In this document: piece by piece, positions 29,103 to 38,280 of the stretch
Layout of the letters: each line of letters opens with the position of its first letter
How positions within the stretch are numbered: position 1 is the first letter of the stretch
DNA from: Candidatus Helarchaeota archaeon
GTDB lineage: Archaea; Asgardarchaeota; Lokiarchaeia; Helarchaeales; RDOG01
DNA length: 64,000 nt
Reading direction: 5' to 3'
Assembly: GCA_029838215.1 (NCBI GenBank)
Contig: JALGVI010000012.1
Location: 1-64,000 of the forward strand
Position numbers and translations under genes: made by a program
The notes under the pieces: generated by a model
What the model saw: only the letters and a program-made list of their open reading frames with translations
What the model was told of the DNA's origin: nothing
The model's database searches: none

Positions 29103-30890
29103 ATGTCGATATTGCCGTGGGAATTCATGACCGTGAATGTTTTTGATTTTTTTTCAGAAAAATGTGAATTTTTACTAAAAAACAGGAAAGATATAGAAGA
29201 TTTGAATGAATATCTAAAGACAAAAACCGGTCTTAAAAATTTTTTTAGATCATTTGATGATTTAAATAAATTCCAAAAATTTATTAACGCCGAAAAGGAA
29301 CTTGCCGAGAAAAGTCGAGACTTAGGCGATTTTCAAACCCCAATACAGCTTACGGATAGAATCTGCAAGCATCTATCAGATATGAATATTGATCCTTACA
29401 TCTTAATTGAGCCCACGTGCGGTATTGGTAATTTCATCATTTCTGCATTGGATCATTTCCCGTCTTTGAAGCACATCTATTGCATTGAAATCCAAGAAGA
29501 TCACGAGTGGCGTTTTAAATTAAATTTAATGCAGAAATCCCTTGAAAAAAATATCAAGACAGAAATCTCTTTTAGCCGAGATAATATTTTTGCCCATCAA
29601 TATTCAAGACGCCTGATTCAATTACTACGCAAATATCCCGGAAGAGTCCTAATTTTAGGGAATCCACCCTGGGTTACGAACACCGAGCTTTCGCTATTAA
29701 ATTCAAATAATCTTCCATCGAAATCGAACATAAAAAAGCACAGAGGAATAGAAGCAATAACTGGAAAAGGAAATTTCGATATTGCGGAAGGCATCATCAT
29801 CCAAATGATTAAAGCATTCTCGAAATATAAAGGAACGCTTGCAATGCTTTGCAAAACCACAGTAATCAAGAATTTAGTTAAGGACATGAATAAATTAAGC
29901 CTAAATTTATCAAATCTCGAGGCATTTCAAATTGAAACAAAGAAAGAATTTGGCATTAACGCCGATGCGGCTTTATTTTTTGCGAACTTGGGTCATGACA
30001 GAGAAGAGTTTTGTAGTTACTCGTCTCTAGATGAGCCCGAACAGTCATATAATACTTTTGGTTGGGTAGATAATAATTTTGTATCGGACATTGAAGCTTA
30101 TAAGAAATACAAGTTTTTAGATGGAGAATCTAATCTTATTTGGAGACAAGGAGTAAAACACGATGCAACTAAGATAATGGTCCTGAAGGAAAATAAGATG
30201 GGTCTTTTAACAAATGGTTTGGATGAAATTATTGACATTGAAGACACCTTATTATATCCTTTTTTGAAAAGTTCCGATCTAAAAGGGGGAATAATTAAAA
30301 CATCCAACAAGATGATAATCATAACCCAAACATCTCTCAAAGATGATACTACTAAGATCTCAAAGAAGTTTCCAAAACTTTGGAATTACCTGCTCACCCA
30401 TGGGGAACGTCTGGACCGCCGGAAGTCCGTAATTTATGAGAAAAGACCACGTTTTTCAATTTTTGGCATCGGAGACTATGCATTCAGTCCTTACAAAGTG
30501 GCAATTTCTGGCTTTTATAAGAAACCTAGGTTCTCTCTTATATTTCCGATTAATGAGAAACCAGTAATGCTCGATGATACCTGCTATTATTTATCCTTTA
30601 ATTCCTTGAAAGAAGCCTTGATCGCCTGGACCTTGTTTAGTACTCCTGAAATTAAGAATTTCTTGAAATCAATTGTATTTTTAGATTCAAAACGACCATA
30701 CACGAAAGAAAAGCTGATGAGAATAGATCTCTCAAAACTAGTAAACTCTTACTCATTTAAAGAAACCAAAACGTTTTTTGACAATAATCTAAAGCAATTT
30801 TTGGATTATGAAATAACGTCAGAAGATTTCATGGTTTTCAAAAAGAAATTAAATGAAGAAACAGATTCTCTACTCAGATACGTAAAATAA
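29103..30890 (+). CDS. N6-adenine-type DNA methyltransferase (Eco57I/type IIG-like architecture)
   Basis: DFQTPIQLTDRICKHL, LIEPTCGIGNFIISALDHFP (motif I), VLILGNPPWVTNTELS (motif IV NPPW). Confidence 0.8.
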   Translation: MSILPWEFMTVNVFDFFSEKCEFLLKNRKDIEDLNEYLKTKTGLKNFFRSFDDLNKFQKFINAEKELAEKSRDLGDFQTPIQLTDRICKHLSDMNIDPYILIEPTCGIGNFIISALDHFPSLKHIYCIEIQEDHEWRFKLNLMQKSLEKNIKTEISFSRDNIFAHQYSRRLIQLLRKYPGRVLILGNPPWVTNTELSLLNSNNLPSKSNIKKHRGIEAITGKGNFDIAEGIIIQMIKAFSKYKGTLAMLCKTTVIKNLVKDMNKLSLNLSNLEAFQIETKKEFGINADAALFFANLGHDREEFCSYSSLDEPEQSYNTFGWVDNNFVSDIEAYKKYKFLDGESNLIWRQGVKHDATKIMVLKENKMGLLTNGLDEIIDIEDTLLYPFLKSSDLKGGIIKTSNKMIIITQTSLKDDTTKISKKFPKLWNYLLTHGERLDRRKSVIYEKRPRFSIFGIGDYAFSPYKVAISGFYKKPRFSLIFPINEKPVMLDDTCYYLSFNSLKEALIAWTLFSTPEIKNFLKSIVFLDSKRPYTKEKLMRIDLSKLVNSYSFKETKTFFDNNLKQFLDYEITSEDFMVFKKKLNEETDSLLRYVK

Positions 30891-31039
30891 ATAAAAATAA
30901 ACTTAATATTCTGAGCAGAAAAACGGTTTCTTTTCCCAATCTCGGTTAAAAAAGCAAAGAAAGCCCGTTTATCACGAATTTCAACATTTGATTTGTCGTC
31001 AAAGTTTTTAACTAGTTCATCAGATAGAAATCCAACCTA

Positions 31040-32248
31040 TTGATTAGGTTCCAAATTTACGGAGCTAAGAAAATGCCTCTAACTTGGAGAACGAGACTTC
31101 TAATTTTAGTTGTTGTTGCCTCGTCTGCTATTGGAGCGGCACTTTTAAATCAGGCACTCATTTTAATTGAGTTGCCGGGTGATCCTAATGCAAAGGAGGC
31201 ATATTTTTTCCAGACAAATCGATTTGCCACCTATCTTTATGAGGATGGTACCTACGGACATCAAATAACTTTGACCGTGCAAAGCTTATTGGAGAACGCG
31301 ACACATGCTCACGTTAGAATCCTCATCAGTGGTGCCGAACAGGGTGATTTTTACGTTGAACCTATCACGGGAATCGTGTACCAGAATGGCGTTTTAGACA
31401 ATAATTACAGTATCTGGTGGATTTACGCACCAAATCCGATGTTATCCTTAGGTCAGGGATTAGTACTTGGAACGACGTATAACGTGATCGATCCAACGGG
31501 CTTTTTAGGAATCGTAGATCGAACCTACACCATGATCGTTGAGCAAAAACATGTTTATTGGCCACATGATCAAGCATTATGGTTCATTTTAGGTGCACAG
31601 GCAAGCTTTGACGTGGGACTTTATGATAAGACAAATAACAAGAGAATCTCAACCGCAACCTTGGATCTAACCTGTGGCGTCATTGAATTGTGGGAAGGCG
31701 CTCAAAGCAATCAAATCAAAATGACGTTGACAATCACGGACTTTCCCATCTCTCGCAATAGAATTAACATATTACCCTGGGTATTTATTTTTGGAGCAGT
31801 CCTATGTGCCGTGAGTTATCTCCTAATGAGGAAAAAATGGGAAAATAAAACTCTTGCACTAATGAACATTGAACCAGAAAAACGAAATGAAGTAACTATT
31901 CTAATGATAGCAGGAGTTGGAGCAATTGCCATCGAATTCGTAGACATCTGGTTTTATGCACCTTTAGGTTTGGGTGGAAATCTACTCTTGCATTTGGGAT
32001 ATGTGCTGGGTCTGGCCGTAATCATCTATAAATACAAGTATGGTTTTAGATGGTTGACTCCCGCAATCTTGGAAATACTCTTTGTTGGCGCAATTAACCT
32101 CATCACGAACGATCCGTACGTTCCACACTTGACGGCGTTCATGGGTTCAATGATAAGCTGGATCTGCCTCCTATTCGTTAGCGGCTACGAGAGAAACTTT
32201 GATGAAGGCAACAACATCGTCCAAAAAATAATTTCAAAATTCATCTAA
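31040..32248 (+). CDS. Membrane protein with N-terminal signal/TM, extracytoplasmic domain and several C-terminal TMs
   Basis: Hydrophobic N-terminus LLILVVVASSAIGAALLNQALILI; Tyr/Thr-rich ectodomain; about five TM segments at C-terminus. Confidence 0.65.
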   Translation: MIRFQIYGAKKMPLTWRTRLLILVVVASSAIGAALLNQALILIELPGDPNAKEAYFFQTNRFATYLYEDGTYGHQITLTVQSLLENATHAHVRILISGAEQGDFYVEPITGIVYQNGVLDNNYSIWWIYAPNPMLSLGQGLVLGTTYNVIDPTGFLGIVDRTYTMIVEQKHVYWPHDQALWFILGAQASFDVGLYDKTNNKRISTATLDLTCGVIELWEGAQSNQIKMTLTITDFPISRNRINILPWVFIFGAVLCAVSYLLMRKKWENKTLALMNIEPEKRNEVTILMIAGVGAIAIEFVDIWFYAPLGLGGNLLLHLGYVLGLAVIIYKYKYGFRWLTPAILEILFVGAINLITNDPYVPHLTAFMGSMISWICLLFVSGYERNFDEGNNIVQKIISKFI

Positions 32249-33624
32249 TTTTTTTTTTCGTTCTTTTCCAGAATTTTGCCTGCTCGTTCAGTCAAGAGCT
32301 GACTAATTTTTGCACGATCCTTATCGAAAAATAACAGGATAAAAAACCAACTCACGATCCCGGGAATACCAAATAGAAGTCCTAAAGTCATTGAAAGTTG
32401 AAAATTCCCACTCGTGAGAAGGAGAAATATCCCTGCAAGAAATGGACCAAATCCGTGTCCAATGGCTTCCAGAAATCGATTGATGGCATATGTGGTTCCT
32501 CGACTTTCGGGCAAGTTCAGCATTTCCATTATTGGTGCTTGATTGATATCCCACAATGAGCCAACAATCGTGACTGCCGCCACTATGCCACCAATCATGA
32601 GAATTCCAGGATTCAGGAATACAAAAAAGAAATTCCTTCCTTGCGATTCGGTCATTGGGATGATTGGAATGTAAATCAAGATCAACATGAAAATAAAAGT
32701 TGAAATGAGCATGAAAATGATGAGACGAACGCGATTCAATGGTTTATTCTGAGCGACACGATCGGAAACGCGAGAAAGAAAAGTTACTCCAAAGATCGTT
32801 GCTGGAAATGAAAAAAGTATCATTACCAGCGATGCCATCAACGATGATAACCGTCCTGCTCCAGTTTGAAGAAATGGAAACAACATCGTGCTGAAAAGAC
32901 CCCACATGATATAAGAAGAAATTCCCTCGACCAATATAAAGATAATTGAACGTGTTTTGGATAGAACCCGTAGCGATTCCAAGTTAAATTTATGTCCGTA
33001 CTCCATGTCTTTTACCATGACCTGTTCGAGCTCTTTTTCCTTGGAGCCAATTTTAAAATTCACGCCGAAAAACACGTATAGAAATAATATGAAAACCGAG
33101 ATGAATCCAAGAATGAGAAAGGAAAATTGCCAGATATATACCAGTATAGAGCCGTAAAGGAGCCCAACATTGTATCCAAGATAGACGGCTACCGCAATTG
33201 ACCCGAACACCTTTCCTTTTTCTTCTTTCCGTGTTGCATCACCCATGATGGCTTGAGCCACCGGTATGAATCCGCCTTCCGAAAATCCCAACAAAATTTG
33301 ACTTAATAATAATTGAAAATATGAGTATGAAAATCCTGCAATAAAAAGCCCGATTACCGACAAAATTAAAGTGACACACACGATCTTCTTACGTGAATAA
33401 CGATCAGCCAAGATGCCGAAAATTAAACAAGAAACCGCAAAAGCCCAAGAATGAATGGCAAGCATCATGGTAATTTCTAAGGCGTGGAAGGGCTGACCTG
33501 GCCAAAAATAAAGTGAATACTGAATCTGATTCGGAATGATCATGACTTGAGTGATCTGTCCAAAGAAAAAAATAAAAAATATTAAATACAACGTCAGTGA
33601 ATTGAGAGAGGATTTCAGGTTCAT
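32245..33624 (-). CDS. Major facilitator superfamily transporter
   Basis: About 12 hydrophobic helices; loop motif FGILADRYSRKKIV. Confidence 0.9.
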   Translation of the reverse strand: MNLKSSLNSLTLYLIFFIFFFGQITQVMIIPNQIQYSLYFWPGQPFHALEITMMLAIHSWAFAVSCLIFGILADRYSRKKIVCVTLILSVIGLFIAGFSYSYFQLLLSQILLGFSEGGFIPVAQAIMGDATRKEEKGKVFGSIAVAVYLGYNVGLLYGSILVYIWQFSFLILGFISVFILFLYVFFGVNFKIGSKEKELEQVMVKDMEYGHKFNLESLRVLSKTRSIIFILVEGISSYIMWGLFSTMLFPFLQTGAGRLSSLMASLVMILFSFPATIFGVTFLSRVSDRVAQNKPLNRVRLIIFMLISTFIFMLILIYIPIIPMTESQGRNFFFVFLNPGILMIGGIVAAVTIVGSLWDINQAPIMEMLNLPESRGTTYAINRFLEAIGHGFGPFLAGIFLLLTSGNFQLSMTLGLLFGIPGIVSWFFILLFFDKDRAKISQLLTERAGKILEKNEKKN

Positions 33625-33773
33625 TAAAATTCCCTACGATGAGGATTTCAGGAAGACTGCGGTCCGAAAATTCATTTGCCAACTTATTAAAAGTTATAAA
33701 CGACCGTCATCTTTTAAAAATATCCTGATGAAAATTTATCAGATCAATCAATGGATATTAGGAGTTTTTTCCA

Positions 33774-34637
33774 ATGAACGTTCTGACATGTAGTAAGTGT
33801 TCAGCTGATGCGGTGCCGGTCAAGATCGTTAATAAGTTAGATTATTATGCGTTGGTTTTGTTCTGTCCTGAATGTCACAAAAAAACTAATACGGAATTGA
33901 GTTTTAACGTCCAAGATTGGATCAAGGACGTGGCTGCAAGTTATTTTCTTTGTGATTATTGCGGTTACGATAACAGGGATAATTGGCGTTATAAGGATGA
34001 ATTGGCACCATCAGTAGGGATCGCGCCAGTATTCATGCCATATCCTCGACCTTTCAGAGGACCGAGACCACCATTTCGGCGTCCTTTTCATCCGTATTGG
34101 GGACCAAGACCGCATTGGCGAGTTCATCCGATGCCGTTTTTTGATTTTCATCATAACATGGAGCGGGTCAAAATCGTGTTTAAATGCCCAAATTGTGGAA
34201 AGAAACGTGCGAAAGTGGCAGACAGGAAACTCTGGCCCCAGATCTTGCGAATAAATAAATTCAAAGAAATACAAGAAACGGTTGAAACGCGCGAACAACA
34301 AGAAAAACTCCAATTCGAGTGCGAACAGTGTGGCACCATTCTGAATGAAGACGACACGTCATGTCCTAATTGTGGTGCATTCCTAAGGTGCACGTGCGGT
34401 GCTCCTATCGTGCCAAATGCAATTTTCTGCCTGAAATGCGGACAGAGATTTGAAGATATCAAACCGCCAATAAAGGAACTAGAATGTCCGTGCTGTGGAG
34501 AACCCGTTAATGAAGACTTGAGTTTTTGCCGACGGTGCGGGCAGGAAATCAAGTGCGATAAATGCGGAAATCCAATAGTCGAAGGATCGAATTATTGCAT
34601 CGTCTGCGGGGACCCCGTACAAAAAGGAAATAAGTAA
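33774..34637 (+). CDS. Multi zinc-ribbon protein with a Pro/Arg/His/Phe-rich insert
   Basis: About a dozen CxxC-type knuckles (CSKC, CPEC, CDYC, CPNC, CEQC, CPNC, CLKC, CPCC, CRRC, CDKC, CIVC) plus PYPRPFRGPRPPFRRPFHPYWGPRPHWRVHPMPFFDFHH. Confidence 0.8.
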   Translation: MNVLTCSKCSADAVPVKIVNKLDYYALVLFCPECHKKTNTELSFNVQDWIKDVAASYFLCDYCGYDNRDNWRYKDELAPSVGIAPVFMPYPRPFRGPRPPFRRPFHPYWGPRPHWRVHPMPFFDFHHNMERVKIVFKCPNCGKKRAKVADRKLWPQILRINKFKEIQETVETREQQEKLQFECEQCGTILNEDDTSCPNCGAFLRCTCGAPIVPNAIFCLKCGQRFEDIKPPIKELECPCCGEPVNEDLSFCRRCGQEIKCDKCGNPIVEGSNYCIVCGDPVQKGNK

Positions 34638-34779
34638 AGCAAGACAAATTTACTTACAAGACGTAAAAAATGAATTTCTTTGATTGACGAAATCATATAA
34701 TAACATTATTATAATTAACATCTAGTTAGAAATGATAGAAGATTTTTAGAATTCAAAGTTGATATAGGAGACTGATCGA

Positions 34780-35007
34780 ATGGCAATTGCTCAAGAAAAA
34801 GTTAAAGAAGCGATCGATAAGATTCGACCCTCCCTTCAAGCCGATGGTGGCAATATCGAGTTACTCGGTATTGAGGGCAACAAGGTAAAAGTTAGACTTT
34901 TAGGTGCGTGTTCGGGATGCGCCATGTCGCAATATACCTTAAAAATGGGAGTGGAACGATTTCTTAGAGAACAAGTTTCTAAAGATATTGAAGTAATTAC
35001 GGGTTAA
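34780..35007 (+). CDS. NifU C-terminal domain-like Fe-S scaffold protein
   Basis: VKEAIDKIRPSLQADGGNIELLGIEGNKVKVRLLGACSGCAMSQYTLKMGVERFL. Confidence 0.93.
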   Translation: MAIAQEKVKEAIDKIRPSLQADGGNIELLGIEGNKVKVRLLGACSGCAMSQYTLKMGVERFLREQVSKDIEVITG

Positions 35008-35098
35008 TTTGAAAGAAATCGTTAGATTAGATCAAACTTCTTTTTATTCCATTTTTTTCCTTTTAATTTCCAAGATTAGTTGGAAATTTCTCAAAAAA

Positions 35099-35443
35099 TC
35101 ATTCGTTTATCGGGACTTGATATTCTTCTTCACGTGTTTCACGGGTTTTTTCTTTGATCAGGTCGCAGCCTGCCACGTGCAATACGACGCGATTTTCTTC
35201 TTTGATAATAACGGGATTATTTTTTGCGATAAAAGCAGAAATAAATCGCCCGGATCGCTCTTTTAAAATTTTATTGATATTTGTATTCGTCAGGTACTGA
35301 TCTTGAAGTCCCAAGAAGTTTAAACCGAGGACTTTTTTCACTTCAGTTTCGAGTTCGGCAGTAAGACTTGCCATTTTTGTATCTAGAAACCGAGAAAGTG
35401 CCTCTCGATAGCATTTACATTCCTTAATTCTCATTTTTCTCAA
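35099..35443 (-). CDS. Hypothetical protein
   Basis: 114-aa ORF, archaeal-like composition, no recognised motif. Confidence 0.45.
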   Translation of the reverse strand: MRKMRIKECKCYREALSRFLDTKMASLTAELETEVKKVLGLNFLGLQDQYLTNTNINKILKERSGRFISAFIAKNNPVIIKEENRVVLHVAGCDLIKEKTRETREEEYQVPINE

Positions 35444-35490
35444 GTTATCATTGGATCACGGCAATAAAAATCTACGGATCGAAAAATTGC

Positions 35491-36594
35491 TCAACGATAG
35501 ACGAAATCCTGACGTGTTTCAAGTATGATTCTATAGATTGCGTTTGGATTTTTATCTTCGCGGGTTTTCTGAAGGATTCGAGTCGTGATAGGCGTGGCAA
35601 TGCCATGAGCAGCCATTGCGATCACTGCAATCTTGCCATAATCGAGAAGTTGCGTGGCAGATTTTTGCGCTTTTTTAAAATAGGCGGATTCTTTCTTTGA
35701 TAATCTCTTGCCTTGGTTTTTCTTGTGAAGTATCTTTCGAATCTCGTGATCATCCAAAGTAAATACGGCAAGAAAGCGTGAACCGCAATTGACACATGTT
35801 GGATGTTCGGGCATGGTCTTCACCATGTAGGTTGCTTCCCATTTTTGGCAGTAAAGACAAAAAAGACGGAATACTTTATCCTTTAGCATCTCTTTAACTT
35901 CTTCCATGTCTTTTTCAGAAATCTTAGGTTTCTTTGGACGAATCCACTGTATGGTTGGAACTATCACGTCTTTCATCTGAGAACGTGTCGTTCTTATGAG
36001 TTTCATGTCGCCCTTATTAATCCGCCTTCGTATTTTTTCGCTCTTCAAGGCTTGAAAATCGTCCAAGTCAGGAATGTTTGATTTCAATTTTTTTAGCCTG
36101 CGTTCCACAAAAGAAACGTTTTTGAGCATTTCGACCTTCTGGTCCACGTTTGAGACGTGTTCTTGTAGATAGTTTTCAAGTTCTTTTACCAATCCCTTTT
36201 GATTAATGAGAAGATAGACTTGGTCTTCCAGATCGTTTAATTTTTCCTGTTTCGAAAGTTTGCGTGGTCGAATCGGCTTATTTTTCATTTCTTTTAAGAG
36301 GATCTTGTCATCCTTCAGAAACTCTTGGTCCAATTCCTCGAGGAGTTTTTCTTCTTCGATGTCTCGTTTAGACTTTATTGGAGGCAGAACATAAACGACA
36401 TCATCAAGATCCGAATCCCTTGCCACTGCGGCTTTCTCAAAATCATCTATCCTTACATTGTCATCAAGAAAAACAAACTCAGGTTTACGCTCAAATAAGG
36501 AGCTCGAAATAGACGTGGAAACATCTTGAAGAAGTCTTTTGTATTCGTCAAAAGAAATTATTCTTTCTTTCATTTTGTATTCGTTTAATTCCAT
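35491..36594 (-). CDS. Free-standing Lhr-like helicase C-terminal region with zinc ribbon, no helicase core
   Basis: FCLYCQKWEATYMVKTMPEHPTCVNCGSRFLAVF and LLDYGKIAVIAMAAHGIATPITTRILQKTREDKNPNAIYRIILETRQDF resemble the end of Lhr-family helicases; no DEAD/Walker motif. Confidence 0.6.
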   Translation of the reverse strand: MELNEYKMKERIISFDEYKRLLQDVSTSISSSLFERKPEFVFLDDNVRIDDFEKAAVARDSDLDDVVYVLPPIKSKRDIEEEKLLEELDQEFLKDDKILLKEMKNKPIRPRKLSKQEKLNDLEDQVYLLINQKGLVKELENYLQEHVSNVDQKVEMLKNVSFVERRLKKLKSNIPDLDDFQALKSEKIRRRINKGDMKLIRTTRSQMKDVIVPTIQWIRPKKPKISEKDMEEVKEMLKDKVFRLFCLYCQKWEATYMVKTMPEHPTCVNCGSRFLAVFTLDDHEIRKILHKKNQGKRLSKKESAYFKKAQKSATQLLDYGKIAVIAMAAHGIATPITTRILQKTREDKNPNAIYRIILETRQDFVYR

Positions 36595-36618
36595 TTTTTA
36601 AATATGGGAGAAAAACGC

Positions 36619-36768
36619 TCATTCTTCGTCTTCTTTTTCCTTGCCTATCAAAATATAAGCCATGATTAGAATGATCCCTAAAAACACCAACGATAGAACG
36701 CCATAATAGATAGTCTGGTACTGATCCGATGTCACGGACAGCAGATAAATTGCATCTGTAAGGATCAT
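36619..36768 (-). CDS. 49-aa single-TM microprotein
   Basis: Manual translation MILTDAIYLLSVTSDQYQTIYYGVLSLVFLGIILIMAYILIGKEKEDEE*; below the ORF track size cutoff. Confidence 0.5.
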   Translation of the reverse strand: MILTDAIYLLSVTSDQYQTIYYGVLSLVFLGIILIMAYILIGKEKEDEE

Positions 36769-36809
36769 CGCAACACCACTTAACAACTTTTATGATTTCG
36801 ATTTTTATA

Positions 36810-37190
36810 TTAAATATTTCGCCATTCTTTCATTAAATTTTTATAATTTTCATCAGAAACTTCATAGACTTTAAAGAGATTCAACGGCTCTGCTAGAAGG
36901 CGGGCAAGCAGGTGATAACAAATTTCGCTCTTTTTATTCATGACATTCATGTAAAAATCATCACAATTACAATATTTGTTTTTAATCGTGAGATAGTCAC
37001 GCTTTTTTCCAAGGACAATCCATACCACGCGATTACTCGGATGAAACATGTATTTTAACACACGCTTCTCCAAGATCACCCGAAATGCCTTGAAAAATCT
37101 TTCACCGTAATGTTCTGTTAATTCGTTCAATAACTTGCCCGATATTGTTTCATCTTTAATTTGAGGGAGAACTTCATCAATGAATCTCAT
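36810..37190 (-). CDS. Small SWIM zinc-finger protein
   Basis: KYCNCDDFYMNVMNKKSEICYHLLARLL fits CxCx(n)CxH. Confidence 0.8.
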   Translation of the reverse strand: MRFIDEVLPQIKDETISGKLLNELTEHYGERFFKAFRVILEKRVLKYMFHPSNRVVWIVLGKKRDYLTIKNKYCNCDDFYMNVMNKKSEICYHLLARLLAEPLNLFKVYEVSDENYKNLMKEWRNI

Positions 37191-37302
37191 GAAACTCGTT
37201 CCTAAATAGAATTTAATTTTAACGATATTATTAAAAGAATTTGAGTTGATTGCTTTCTAAATTCCACTTCCTCATTACATTAAAAATTTAACTTTAATAT
37301 GG

Positions 37303-37467
37303 TGGGAGATGCGTGATTTTCGCACGCCCACGCAAGTAAATAAAACGTGAACGTGATTCGAACACGCGATCCCTGGTTGTTTCGCGCAGAATGCGACCCG
37401 AAACCAGAATCCTAGCCAAGACAAGAAACATCTCTTGTCATTCATAGCCAAGCTAGACCAATCTCCC
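37303..37467 (-). tRNA. tRNA-Pro(CGG) with three introns; CCA encoded at 37302-37300
   Basis: Removing 37418..37449 (32 nt), 37379..37396 (18 nt) and about 37312..37351 (40 nt) gives GGGAGAT TG GTCT AGCTTGGCTA GGAT T CTGGT TTCGGGA ACCAG GGATC GCGTG TTCGAAT CACGC ATCTCCC A, a complete 75-nt cloverleaf. Confidence 0.88.
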
Positions 37468-37578
37468 ATCAGGAAACAAATTTTTTCTTATGAGAAGATT
37501 CGGTATCTCGAATCATAATTATGTATTAAAAAAATTTATTAAAATTTAATGCAAGTAGTATAACGTAAGAATTTTCGG

Positions 37579-37983
37579 ATGGATGAGGAATTGACGAAAA
37601 AGCTCTCAGGAATTACCGCAAAAGAGTGCATGATTAAAGATCCGATGACGATCCCATCAACTGAGCAAATTGCCGCAGCAGATCTTTTAATGCTCCGCAA
37701 TAATATAGGTGGATTACCTGTAGTTGATGACGGCATTCTCGTAGGGATCTTGACCTTACGGGATATTCTCATTTCACGGTTCTCGCATTCTATTGGTGGA
37801 ATCAAAGTTAGAGATCTCATGACGAAAAATCCAATTACAGTCACGCCTGACACGCCTCTCAAAGAGATTCTAAAGATTTACACGGAAAAAGGGATCGAAC
37901 GACTTCCAGTAGTCAAGGACGGGGATGTCATTGGAATCGTGGTTCATCGAAAAATACTTGAAAAAATACATGATAACATATAA
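37579..37983 (+). CDS. CBS-domain pair protein
   Basis: Two CBS repeats: AKECMIKDPMTIPSTEQIAAADLLMLRNNIGGLPVVDDGILVGILTLRDIL and VRDLMTKNPITVTPDTPLKEILKIYTEKGIERLPVVKDGDVIGIVVHRKIL. Confidence 0.95.
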   Translation: MDEELTKKLSGITAKECMIKDPMTIPSTEQIAAADLLMLRNNIGGLPVVDDGILVGILTLRDILISRFSHSIGGIKVRDLMTKNPITVTPDTPLKEILKIYTEKGIERLPVVKDGDVIGIVVHRKILEKIHDNI

Positions 37984-38280
37984 CAAAGATTCTTTTCTTT
38001 TTATCATTTCGGACTAATTGATCATCCCTCCATTTTAAATTTCATCAACAAATTTGACTGGCAGCATTCAAAATCTAAACATTTTAAAGAAGGAAAATTA
38101 ATCTATCAAAGGAATTTATGAATTATGCCTATAAATTCTTCCTGAATAATGAAATTAAGGAGATCTAAATAAGGAAATCGAGCTTGCGGGGAAGTATTTC
38201 TCAAGTTCGAGCAGGATTTCTAATAATTACAAAAAAATTCAGGGCGAAGGAAGAAAGTAAGATCATTTAGGTGATATGTC

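Noticed and set aside
37275-37469. 64-aa minus-strand ORF in the ORF track
   Set aside because: It lies entirely over the intron-containing tRNA-Pro gene; the cloverleaf explains the sequence better.
38183-38215. Imperfect inverted repeat cgagcttg...caagttcg upstream of porA
   Set aside because: Short, one mismatch, no U-tract or conserved riboswitch-like context; not enough to call a regulatory RNA.
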